A stretch of 34,737 bases of DNA from a virus. The notes beneath the pieces are model-generated. The model made no database searches, was not told where the DNA came from, and was given only the letters and a program-made list of their open reading frames with translations. The position numbers were made by a program, and so were the translations under genes. The stretch spans positions 1 through 34,737 of the IMG/VR virus record IMGVR_UViG_3300010885_014835, one strand, 5' to 3'. Numbering within the stretch: position 1 is the first letter of the stretch; each line of letters opens with the position of its first letter. Below are positions 18,601-25,704 of the stretch, piece after piece.

Positions 18601-21600
18601 AGTACAAATATATTTTACTTTTTCAACAGTATTGTAGTATTGATCACCTATTTCAGGATTATCCGGTGCAGATGACAATCTACGTAGATCAGGAGCTGAT
18701 ATAGTATTAACTAACCGATAGGTATCATCAACTAATTTATAGGCTCGTATTTGATATGTTTCTAACCCAGTTACAAACAACCACTTGCCGTCACCTGAAA
18801 CTGCCAATGCTTCACCAAAACGTTTTCCTGTGATTGTAATTTCTTGTGTTTGAGTAATTGTTCTTTGACCATAATCGCCCACAATTAAATCATATACGTA
18901 CAACTTACTAGTTGTATTAGGCTGGCTGACAAATAATTTTGTCCCTGATTTTACCATTGCAGTTCCATAATTAGAACTACCTGTAATTGTTTGCCTTAAC
19001 CCATCACCAAACGATTTAAAGTATAATTTACCTACTCCGGCATCAGTAATGAAGTATCCAAAGTTATCCACACTAACAACCTGAGTACCAAAAGTGTTTG
19101 ATTGTGGTAGAGTACTAAGTGCCTTAAATTTATATGTTAAACTTTTTTGATATACTCCCCAGTCATCACTATCTGCGTTAGTTAGATTGTCTACCCATAC
19201 CTTACTTTTAGAAAAGCCATCATTGATTAGAGGCATGCTTTCAATATCTTTTGTTTCCATTACACGTTGTAATTGGAACTTGGCAGCAATACCTCTACCT
19301 GTAATACCACGCAAGCTTGGGTCTAATCTAAAGTTAACCGTAACTGTGTTTAGGTCATCTACTTGAGACACACCATAATAGCCATTGATTCTATTATCAA
19401 AGTTTATTATCATGAATCTATCGTCTTTTTGTAAATTGTGTTTACCATCAAAGACAAAAGAAACAGTATCATTAAAGTTATTGATACATGAAACTACGTG
19501 AATAGATTCATTGTTTGTACTGAGGCGCACTGGAGTATAAATTCCCCATGTTCCTAAATTATTAGCAATCCAAACATAATCACCTTGATACATTTTTTCT
19601 GCAGGGAACTTAGTAGTATCAATTTGATTGAACGTAATACCATATGCCTTTACATCCTCAAAGTTTACATATCCTGCGCTAGGTAATTTGTATATTTTAC
19701 CCGAATCTAACACAGATAAAATATTTGTATCTGCAACTGGTCTGTTATAGTTTGTCAATGCATATAAAGGCACATTTTGCATTGACCCAAGTTCAGCTTG
19801 GTCTCTTATAATTGCAACTGTGCTAGGATTACCAACTAGCTTTGCTTGATTTAATTTAAATTCTATGAAGTTTTGGTTAAGAACTCCACCGTGCTCACCT
19901 GTTTTTATCGCCCAGTTTTCATATACATTATACTTTATTTGACCGGTACTTAGTTCTATGTTTTGCATAGATTCTGAAATATATTTTGTACCCTTTTCAG
20001 CTATGATATTTTTAAATATGTTAACCTGTGAGATATCATCTAAATTACTTGCTGCTAGATATTCTCTTGGTCTATATCCAATTAAACTGAACGATAATAG
20101 ATCCGCATCGGATTTTAAATTAGCCCTAGTTGTGTCATAGTATAAAGTAGATTCGTAAGCACGTGTGCTTGCGTTTGGTAACAGACCCTTTTGAATCTTG
20201 TCATAATCTGATTTTAACCAATCACCTGTATTAAAAGTAGAAGCTGGCTGAATGATATTGCTTGCTGTCCAATAAACATTTTTATACTTTACAATAGAAC
20301 CTTTGGTATATTTTGTATTTGTTTTCCATTCTTGAATATTGTCTTGATTTAAAATGAACCCTTGAGCATCTAATGTACCATTCCATTCGGCAGTTTTAGT
20401 GCCCTTCATTAGTAGTCTATACTGACGTAATCCAGTTTTTACATTATAAATCGTATCATTAAATAATGTTTTGTTGTCAAAAACAATTGCATGTTCCATG
20501 CTACCAACATTTGCACTAAAGAATGCAATAGTGTCAGTGGTATTTAAGGGAATGATCTCAAATTCAGTATTATCTCTACGTATTTCAAGTTCTCTAGTAG
20601 TAATAGGGTTTAGATTTTGATTTAATACAAAATTGTGATCTGCAAAGGTTAAGGGTTGTATAACCAAATTATCTTTGTTAAACTTAAGACCAGTAGCAGC
20701 AGGATTAATGTTGATTGTACTTCCAACTTCCCATCCTGATTGTATCCAATACAACACTTCAACAATCATTTGATCCCAGTCAACCTGCATACCATTCTCA
20801 ATATTTTCAAATAGTAAGCCCAATCCTTCTAAATATCTACCGTAGTTTTTTATAAACTCTGCTAGTGATCGTACATTAAATTCTGTGCCATATGGGACAA
20901 TAACTTCTTGTTTTTTAAAGTCTCTATGAATTTCTACCGATATTTTTTCATAAATTAATGTATCTACATTTCTATTGATGATAGAACTATAGGTTTTAAA
21001 GTATGCCTTATTCTGACTATTGCCATATACTTTATAGCCCTTTTTAGTTTTCTGTATAATTATACTGCTATAGATAATAGTATCGACTGGTTGGTTATCG
21101 TATAATACGATTGAGTAACTATTGTCAGGTAGTATTAGTGATTTATTTTTTGTATTAGGGCTGCTCTTTTCCAAATAGAAGGTAAGCATTTCTTTATCGG
21201 TAAACCCTGCAACTCTATAGATTAATCGTATATCTAAGTTACTTACTAGTTCAGTAATCTTATCATATCCAGTATAACCGTTACGACGGATATAATCAAT
21301 TATCCAGTTAGTATATCCATGGTGTGCAGTTCCGTTTCCATAGTTAAGCCCTGCAGTTATCCCGATTCTTGATCTACTATTAACTAGGAACTGATTAAAG
21401 TCATAGTTGTATTCGTATGTGTCTATGTTTTGTGCTAAAGCAAAAAATTTAGCAGGCTTAGTCAAAGCAAATATCTTTAACAGATCAAATGGGTATGTGC
21501 TACTCTTTAAATAACTAAACTCAGCAGGTCCAATATCACCTGCTTTCCAATCACGATTAAATGATAGTTGATCAAAGCTACCAATCATAACATCGATAGG

Positions 21601-24600
21601 TGGTAATAATTTACCTGCGCTGTCAACAGGAATAATTTTACTTAATTCAGGTCTTGCCTTTGATTTGATTATAATTGGTTTACCGTTATTATAGTTACTA
21701 CCTGTTTCCAAATCATTCCACAATAATGTATTGTCTCTTGTATAAGGTGCTTCTCCGTATCTGCTTTCCCACCAAGTTGGTTTAGAAGAAAACCCTAACA
21801 TTTCCCATGGTGTAGTATGTGGGGTGCTTGTATCATAGAACCAACGATAAATCCCTCTCCAACCACCTTGCAGTATTTGTTTACCATCTACTCTGTTAGA
21901 ACATGAGCTATAATTCCATGTCCACTTATTAGTTGAGTTAAAATATTGTTTTTTATAATCCACACGATTCTGTCCAACCCAATTTAAAAAATTAGTTGAA
22001 TAAATCTTTTGAACTTGCTCATAGCTGTACTCAGTTTTCCTAAAGAATCCAGGCAATACATCGTCATCAATCAAGGGTATCTTATTGCTAGTTTTGATGT
22101 TGTTATAGATTCTTGTTTCAAACTCTAGGAACACTCTGTCTACTAGATCAGCCAATTCTCCATTATTGACGTTTCCTCTTACTTTTGTTAATGACCCATC
22201 ATGTCCTTTGATGAACCATGTTGGTGTAAGATACGATTCATCTAATATTAGTTCAGGAATACTTACTGGGTATAGGCCCATTTTACTAGGAGTATTTGGA
22301 ACAAAGCTACCGTAGGTTTGATTGTACTCGTTAATTATAATTGTTTGGCCAACTGTAATATCCCTAGTAATAGTTAATTTAGGTTGTGTCTTATGTATTG
22401 TGTAATCAATGCCACGTATTAATTGAGTTTTCTTTTCAACTCCCTTAATTATTTCTGACAGATATACAAGAACACCATAATAATTTGCATTGCTAAAATC
22501 ATATACTCTGGATAGTGGATATGTGCTAGTATCAATAAATGCATTAAACATATACGTCTTTGATATTAGTGGTCCACCTGAAGGTAACATGTCTGACCAA
22601 AAGAAAGGGCCATTCTTATCTTTAAACGTACCAATTTGTTGTAATACATCGTCTAAAATCGAGTCGGTTGATTGTTGCTGATCATATGGATTATTATCCA
22701 CTGTGTCTACTAACAATGCTTTAAATTTAATGTATTCATTTGCACTGTAACTTAATGAATCAAGTAAGTTGTAATTTTTTTTACGTAAAAAAGAACCCAA
22801 TAGTGTTAATGGAGCACTGCTTTGTATTATCTTATCACCGTATGATAGTAGATTTCCTAAGTCTCTGTAATTATTAGGCCCAATAATATTACCTTCTATT
22901 TTGTTATAGTTTGTACAAATAGACTGATAGTGACCTCGTATGTCACCCAAATCAACAGTTCCAACATCTTCATTAAATGTGTTGTTAGACAAGTTAGAAG
23001 GTATTGAGTAATATGCATTTTTGCTTAATGGACTAGTAGAATTAATTAATACTTGAATTAAGGTATCCGTTGCTGGCGGGGTATTTAATTTTATTAAAGT
23101 AGTATTTTTTTTATATGTTAACGTGTAATTACTTGCAGGTTGCAATTCATCAGCTATTAAAACTTTAATATTTGGCCATTTAGTAGACTCTGTGCTTTTA
23201 GGCAAAACATCACAAGTGAATTCTGCGGTTTGAGTAGTATAGTAATTAAAGGTAAATACTTGATACTGAAAGCTTTCTTCAATTGCTTTAACCCAGCCTA
23301 ATTTTTTAGTAAAGGCATCTCTTGAGGTTTCTAACACTGGGTACCCAATTTTTACATTTTTTGTTACGTTGACTTGATTTTCTAAGTATGTGAATGTGTC
23401 GGTATTCAACGATATATTAAAACTAATATCACCCAAATTAGATACAGAACTATATTTAATCGGGAAGTTAAGAACAGGGTCATTGGAACCTGTTCCAGTG
23501 GCATATTCAAATAATGTCGATCCCTTAAAGTTACTTCCTATATAATAACTTTGATCACTTAGACTTACCTTAGCGTTGTTAACTATATCAAACTTTGGTG
23601 GTTGATTTACTGTTTCTTTTTGCTGCGCCTGTTTCCAAAATGTACCGTCAAAATACCAGCTTGTTCCAGAACGGTTATTTCCGCGCAATACAAATACTTG
23701 ATCGCCCTCTTCAACATCTCCGTTTAAGTCTTTAGATAAAACAATAACTTTTTGACCATTGGTAGTAATGGTAGTATAGTCAACTACAAATATTTTGTTT
23801 CTTACGTTAAGGTCATTGTCATTAGTAAAGATAACTTTTGAGCCAGTAAACAGTGCAGAACTACCCCCGTCTGGTTCATAATAGTGGTGTCCATTTACCA
23901 TTGATAATGCGTTGGCTTCAGTTACATCTACAAAATCAATCATGCCCTTATTGATTGTGCCTGAATTAAATAGTTTTAAATTAGCATAAAATTCAATGAT
24001 AGGTCTTTTTGCACGACTGCTGCCGTTATTCAATGCTGCTAAAGAAACTTTTCCTGAGGTATATTTTATCGATGATTTCAACACATCGCTATGAAACCAT
24101 CGATTACTACGGCTCCATGCATTCTTGTTTAATGAGTTTCTATTAATTGTGATATAGTCTTTGACTTTTGGAACATTTATTGTTGCGCTATATCCGGTTG
24201 TGTCGAATGATTCATCATATACGTTATAAGCTGCCTCAGTGAATGGCTCAGGAACCTCTAATTCTTTTGCAGGAACAAGGGCAATGCTAGTACCAACTCC
24301 CTCAACATAGTATTCACCGGTTTTATATTTTACAGGAATAATATTACCAACAAAATTAACTTTTAATCCATTTGTAAACTTAATATTAGTAGGGCTTGTG
24401 TATGTTGCTTTGCCCAATATCATTTCTTCTACATTAATAGGATTACTATTCTTATCTTCAATGAGTTTTAAAGTTCCATACTTGTTTGGATTTTCTGCAT
24501 CTTGATAATACAATGTATCTAATGGAGCAGTGATCTGAGGTAATTGTGTGATATACCCTTCATCATTTCTACTAAAATTCTTACCTGCAAATTCATTTCC

Positions 24601-25692
24601 ATAAAATACATGAATCTTTTCATTAGTAGGAATAACAGCATGCTCTACAAGAGCGATAATAGGGTCGTCGGTTTTTCCAGAATATTCTATTTTGTAGAAG
24701 AAATCGGTAAACACAGTGTACTTTGCATGTGCATATCCATCATCATCTTCAAAACCAAATTCATCATACAATGGTTTAAGTTCAGCTTTTGACCCAGGCT
24801 CAAAGCCATAAAACATAACAATTTTGTTATTTAATAAGTTGACACCATCGATGCCTGTGTCAACTATTTCACTTAATCTTTTGCCGTGTATTTCTTCTGG
24901 GTGTACTGATGAAATTAAATCAATTTCATTGTTTCCAGGTAAATCAAATTCTTTTTGATCGTCTGCATATGGAACGGTAAATGTAATAACGCCACTATTT
25001 ACTCCATTATTATCAACACCCCAGACTTCACGTGAACTAACGTTCTGTCTATTTTCATCAATACCATTTGTTCCCGATGCAGTTTGTATCCAAAACTTAG
25101 ATCCTTGATTTACTCTAAAGGTATATGTTCCTCCGCGTATTAATGTTAATTTGGGATTTAGTTTGTTTAATGGAATACCATTAGCGTTAAACGTATAGTT
25201 GAATTCATTAGATTGTATAGTATAATCAGCTTGATTGTTTACACTTGAATTTGAAACAGGTACATTATCAGGGCCGTTTGGTAGCCAATAGTATTCATTA
25301 AAGTTAATAAGTTTATCTAAATCAATGAAACTATCCCAACTGTAAAATTCATTGCTAAACAATGCCGAATGATTTTCTACTGGGCCATTTTCAGAGCGTA
25401 GTGCATCAACGATTCCTGTATATGTAATAAAATCATATGCAGTACTAGTATCGGGATTTGTAAAAACTACTCCAGGTTCTAGTTGATAATTTGTTCTGTC
25501 GTTATCAATTTCCAAAACATATTTGTCATTTGGATTCAACCCTTTTTCGAATTTTCTTCCAATATAACCTTGAATTTTGGTTAGATTTGGTTGATTAACT
25601 ATTTGATCTAGAGTCGCCCCTAAAAACTGTTTGTTTGGGGTTGTTCTGAAAATCTCAGGGAGAAAATCAAGAGTTCTAACTTTCGTTACCAT
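9655..25692 (-). CDS. Giant multidomain baseplate/tail structural protein (5345 residues)
   Basis: One frame of 5345 codons with no interruption. It follows the gp6-like wedge gene by 12 bases (TTGGA before the ATG), the place of the larger wedge/short-fibre genes in T4. The start (VRTLDFLPEIFRTTPNKQFL, then GYIGRKFEKG) is of a type I associate with giant structural proteins of aquatic T4-like phages. The bulk is beta-rich. Seven FG-GAP-like repeats occur at about residues 2170-2810, a tandem 43-residue repeat at about 3904-3986, and seven Asp-box repeats (S-x-D-G-x-x-W) at about 4235-4568. Two similar ITRG-(V/I)-(N/D)-GT modules lie near 3500 and near the C-terminus, which ends YYYDKSWNSENF...DFYPARFLRVGTK. 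No catalytic site, signal peptide or membrane span was found. It probably forms a large baseplate or fibre appendage; a gp7-equivalent role is a positional inference. Confidence 0.88.
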   Translation of the reverse strand: MVTKVRTLDFLPEIFRTTPNKQFLGATLDQIVNQPNLTKIQGYIGRKFEKGLNPNDKYVLEIDNDRTNYQLEPGVVFTNPDTSTAYDFITYTGIVDALRSENGPVENHSALFSNEFYSWDSFIDLDKLINFNEYYWLPNGPDNVPVSNSSVNNQADYTIQSNEFNYTFNANGIPLNKLNPKLTLIRGGTYTFRVNQGSKFWIQTASGTNGIDENRQNVSSREVWGVDNNGVNSGVITFTVPYADDQKEFDLPGNNEIDLISSVHPEEIHGKRLSEIVDTGIDGVNLLNNKIVMFYGFEPGSKAELKPLYDEFGFEDDDGYAHAKYTVFTDFFYKIEYSGKTDDPIIALVEHAVIPTNEKIHVFYGNEFAGKNFSRNDEGYITQLPQITAPLDTLYYQDAENPNKYGTLKLIEDKNSNPINVEEMILGKATYTSPTNIKFTNGLKVNFVGNIIPVKYKTGEYYVEGVGTSIALVPAKELEVPEPFTEAAYNVYDESFDTTGYSATINVPKVKDYITINRNSLNKNAWSRSNRWFHSDVLKSSIKYTSGKVSLAALNNGSSRAKRPIIEFYANLKLFNSGTINKGMIDFVDVTEANALSMVNGHHYYEPDGGSSALFTGSKVIFTNDNDLNVRNKIFVVDYTTITTNGQKVIVLSKDLNGDVEEGDQVFVLRGNNRSGTSWYFDGTFWKQAQQKETVNQPPKFDIVNNAKVSLSDQSYYIGSNFKGSTLFEYATGTGSNDPVLNFPIKYSSVSNLGDISFNISLNTDTFTYLENQVNVTKNVKIGYPVLETSRDAFTKKLGWVKAIEESFQYQVFTFNYYTTQTAEFTCDVLPKSTESTKWPNIKVLIADELQPASNYTLTYKKNTTLIKLNTPPATDTLIQVLINSTSPLSKNAYYSIPSNLSNNTFNEDVGTVDLGDIRGHYQSICTNYNKIEGNIIGPNNYRDLGNLLSYGDKIIQSSAPLTLLGSFLRKKNYNLLDSLSYSANEYIKFKALLVDTVDNNPYDQQQSTDSILDDVLQQIGTFKDKNGPFFWSDMLPSGGPLISKTYMFNAFIDTSTYPLSRVYDFSNANYYGVLVYLSEIIKGVEKKTQLIRGIDYTIHKTQPKLTITRDITVGQTIIINEYNQTYGSFVPNTPSKMGLYPVSIPELILDESYLTPTWFIKGHDGSLTKVRGNVNNGELADLVDRVFLEFETRIYNNIKTSNKIPLIDDDVLPGFFRKTEYSYEQVQKIYSTNFLNWVGQNRVDYKKQYFNSTNKWTWNYSSCSNRVDGKQILQGGWRGIYRWFYDTSTPHTTPWEMLGFSSKPTWWESRYGEAPYTRDNTLLWNDLETGSNYNNGKPIIIKSKARPELSKIIPVDSAGKLLPPIDVMIGSFDQLSFNRDWKAGDIGPAEFSYLKSSTYPFDLLKIFALTKPAKFFALAQNIDTYEYNYDFNQFLVNSRSRIGITAGLNYGNGTAHHGYTNWIIDYIRRNGYTGYDKITELVSNLDIRLIYRVAGFTDKEMLTFYLEKSSPNTKNKSLILPDNSYSIVLYDNQPVDTIIYSSIIIQKTKKGYKVYGNSQNKAYFKTYSSIINRNVDTLIYEKISVEIHRDFKKQEVIVPYGTEFNVRSLAEFIKNYGRYLEGLGLLFENIENGMQVDWDQMIVEVLYWIQSGWEVGSTININPAATGLKFNKDNLVIQPLTFADHNFVLNQNLNPITTRELEIRRDNTEFEIIPLNTTDTIAFFSANVGSMEHAIVFDNKTLFNDTIYNVKTGLRQYRLLMKGTKTAEWNGTLDAQGFILNQDNIQEWKTNTKYTKGSIVKYKNVYWTASNIIQPASTFNTGDWLKSDYDKIQKGLLPNASTRAYESTLYYDTTRANLKSDADLLSFSLIGYRPREYLAASNLDDISQVNIFKNIIAEKGTKYISESMQNIELSTGQIKYNVYENWAIKTGEHGGVLNQNFIEFKLNQAKLVGNPSTVAIIRDQAELGSMQNVPLYALTNYNRPVADTNILSVLDSGKIYKLPSAGYVNFEDVKAYGITFNQIDTTKFPAEKMYQGDYVWIANNLGTWGIYTPVRLSTNNESIHVVSCINNFNDTVSFVFDGKHNLQKDDRFMIINFDNRINGYYGVSQVDDLNTVTVNFRLDPSLRGITGRGIAAKFQLQRVMETKDIESMPLINDGFSKSKVWVDNLTNADSDDWGVYQKSLTYKFKALSTLPQSNTFGTQVVSVDNFGYFITDAGVGKLYFKSFGDGLRQTITGSSNYGTAMVKSGTKLFVSQPNTTSKLYVYDLIVGDYGQRTITQTQEITITGKRFGEALAVSGDGKWLFVTGLETYQIRAYKLVDDTYRLVNTISAPDLRRLSSAPDNPEIGDQYYNTVEKVKYICTKPKTRDTILNTWIDPDWVEVSDNFGQSIATNYDGTKLFVGSPWENYDNNLVNVGYTYVFDRVVQKFIQKDFLIEGLQTEFVMLWQADDISNTDKITVSINNKQLESAEYELSNITVGNNTVTKVTILTHVSVGEVVEINSSNFVHTQKLQSYQELSSIRPGVLFGHSLDCNTTGTELLIGAPFDLTSTNVEGTVYRYTNQLKKFGVVKSKAVPEISMPVPILINGFGVTLPETGLDDIVSEINSAGIPNIKAIKNVDNTLTLKLIDATFGQINNKLTITTFDKATLTNLQIDEYVKTQTIHDINNQGSTQFGYSVKFNEYGSFAVGAPVADRFLSTTFDTTDDENNDNDTLFDNGFTKFIDKFETAGTAYIYDYLSIPNESINDIGKFVFGQTVNDLTTVLKSNPHYGKVLAFNGHTLMIGCPDYGLGTVNGRVVVYTSKTNQNNWNIYRKSEKIVDVNRIHSVHLYNNNTNERLETLDYIDPLQGKMLGVVNQNIDFIAAHDPAGYSNTTGPNMNFVWGENQLGSLWFDVTNARFVNYHQNDIMYNAKHWGQVFPNSTVAVYSWIESDKAPIDYTGSGTPYDVGSYTNHYKIDSTGALVNRFYYWVRNTNTIFSDHGKTLSDKILEEYIANPQQSGISYMTALKPNVFGIYNSREYINDTSTSLSIRFSNTDIEEPSQNSFALLRDGHEDDFLSGFPTAYTNYNDPKELYEKLLDSLAGLDIQGQVVPDPYLPKMLQTGMGIRPRQSFFIDRLKALGNYCNYANSILKQYPVAEFKIPSFLNIATNTNSMSTGRAPALFLASGIDFDTTQYWEYIYWWATGYSNKTKIDVEVPRYYDLARQSATKGMVVGVTENSDGKREVYTYDGSAWIRVGLEQGTLQIKNTLWDYNAGSTGFGNQFFDTNNYDKFPSTETRYILRALNEEIYTGALRVHRNKSLILLFEYIASEANNNMGYLPWLNKTSFVDIGHTLRTLAQDRTYQPDNQIFLEGFINEVKPYHVVIKDFAIKYETSETYSGKISDFDLPAIYNSTENNFVIPNLVFQNPQVDAARYLPTNKIWSNSLFSDWFANYGLSLLGQSNYVITNLSRYMGTIGNKIYVDTAYGFPNNGIIKIDDEFIGYQDIDRDNHILYNITRGVNGTPVVAHFPHSKIYIDLPGAIVLETGRDYIDPPVITAYIDTAIYPEPTRVANLEPIMTNGRVTGVQVVDPGAGYTTQPEIIIQPSKTIIFNATDVNQIENTVNLGSIIFVTGDSVQFVNGTNGKIKGLDNGKYYYVRVVKQDDPLEVLNLTSQIAFYESKINAMNDNHRIDLTTVGNSTSHVLQLTARIIAFGNNSPVRELTTKIKFDRTSYRSVITDWKASVFYFSQFTPSGFESSLGDNLSKATKIASDISGTTSAHNGDLARFIVYGYVYENIYGIELQFSGRGYSVNNKITIQGTVLNGTTPANDLVINVDATDGSGRITAASVFSGTPYVSPANEFKNRASMQGARIDITSVDNSQENTKVEVTFADTNVVSAQLKGLRVYFYKNPISYIWEDIITSGSFVVGKNYTIRTVGNTDYRLLGASNNSIGTAFTATGTGLVESGNFVIGKRYIITYIGKTNFKLIGAANNTIGTAFTATGIGTGDGLAKQGTGTAKRTGSATIEFYKPNFGSDRLTNEYFINIIDPGTIYHTDDQIRVKGSLLGGVDGTNDALLKIVYAPKANVSDPGGGISIYELTGIAPKMFDRYYVNPISDTEFNIFYDAPMVRPVKSVNMIYTNTDWVYLPEPVIITTGYTRSPASLVRYNNKVYRCLTSNNDSTFDFDKWEEVLSHDDELNALDRIIGYYQPTANMPGRNLPMLVSGIEYSNNTYYGTKFNETTPIETKVAALPFYPADINIKGITHSGSEYLAVADTKTHTILMSSDDGVTWGYKNISNKHLGVTDIYYSETYYVATTTNKKSPLVISHDGLSWLTAGIFVPFDSNRGFDGDTFDDSSVIVPDSSLYSVVFHNNVYIAVGDRIVSSANGNSWQEIYNFNTKLENLLKSIKYITLSSFQGYIAVGGGYVVTTIGESEPGVEIPTQEHLVGRIFTSSTGFDWQEQKPYLCQSSFNIVFASDDRIIIAGDKGVIFYTDNGLNWSPANIVDDSYTNNILGGIFANSTYVLVGESGSILISYDGISWSHTESNTTQNLNSITYNEDHFIITGNNAVILRSYDGIIWEDVSFVKTPHAFFEIHGDKFTAGYGPEELIAGNVADHLSISVITKPGATWPQDLIPFTGFNISVIESLLANKPISFASAAENPVQLKVFVFDRVKETGIRIYENITPTVTNPYTYTIDWINKTVTFNTNVEITEKVYIEVYEIGGGNHLVRSTSQNIPIRIDSVTGNSEILLGYKYEAEFYTTPIVYRNGSPLRYSIDYDVVTHSDKQAKILFKAVYDPKIDFLSFAVLGNTRVNYVEYSITEQYGYSLPITEMFAYTASNVFTVNGPVSYTNNVNAIVEYNGYRLTKNVDYTLTVNPTSLIGTLTILFGMNADDLISVTTFNDTRQQSLVTEVKNLRINGIESIDFSFAVPVLVVRKQPSFVDGDLVRIDGIKGTTQLNDNAYYASVSSGFTKPEIQTLVYAGTNVFDLLYSQIQDFGTTTVQKNASTIPTADWDLTPNPTDPLKATLTINATLVNGDIITVSTTDGITYYSVVLYNDTLLTSPVRSQGVLSGYLGGGYIWKDSDTIEISQPGNFDLTNNQRLYVSVNRQRIHPNLLRLGAGNKLSILKELSDTDDILITSMIGNASPNGMIFNIDIDKNGQPTVYRSNGANRTWLIKPLQFLDNTIYVDDVSVLIDMATLNSEVIEIDTDVLGVWLDYDIAAIKQVSVFNVTSLSALSSSDHILLSKNSRIYVKFKNGVDVGDQVTVSIRLGDTIYVGSEKVRFKSVNYQNNTILGITRGIDGTGTKRVHDTYVTVSGLTPRNILPTYYYDKSWNSENFRGNGDLLQISDFYPARFLRVGTK
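11990..12990 (-). repeat. Seven Asp-box (BNR-like) repeats: probable beta-propeller in the giant protein
   Basis: Seven segments of the form S/Y-x-D/N-x-G-x-x-W recur at roughly regular spacing: SSDDGVTW, SHDGLSW, SANGNSW, SSTGFDW, YTDNGLNW, SYDGISW and SYDGIIW. Each is preceded by a hydrophobic strand such as YLAVAD, YVATTT, YIAVGD, IIIAGD or YVLVGE. This is the layout of sialidase/BNR-type propellers. The catalytic arginine triad of sialidases is not apparent, so a binding or structural role is more likely than enzymatic activity. Boundaries are approximate. Confidence 0.72.
13735..13983 (-). repeat. Tandem 43-residue repeat inside the giant protein
   Basis: Two adjacent copies start SGSFVVGKNYTIRTVGNTDY and SGNFVIGKRYIITYIGKTNF and both end GTAFTATGxG. 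The first copy covers 13983-13855 and the second 13854-13735, an exact period of 129 bases. The copies differ at many positions, so the duplication is not recent. The GTAFTATGTG type is familiar from structural proteins of marine phages. Confidence 0.85.
17270..19190 (-). repeat. Seven FG-GAP-like repeats: probable second beta-propeller in the giant protein
   Basis: Seven segments start with F/Y-G and are followed 8-14 residues later by a strand with Gly and Pro: FGTQVVSV...GYFIT, YGTAMVKSGTKLFVSQP, FGEALAVSGDGKWLFVTG, FGQSIATNYDGTKLFVGSP, FGHSLDCNTTGTELLIGAP, FGYSVKFNEYGSFAVGAP and YGKVLAFNGHTLMIGCP. Most are followed by a V-x-V/Y-x-Y strand. This is the integrin-alpha/FG-GAP propeller pattern, with seven blades. 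A long insert with NNKLTITTFDKATL separates blades 5 and 6. Boundaries are approximate. Confidence 0.7.
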
Positions 25693-25704
25693 TTATTTTT
25701 CCAA

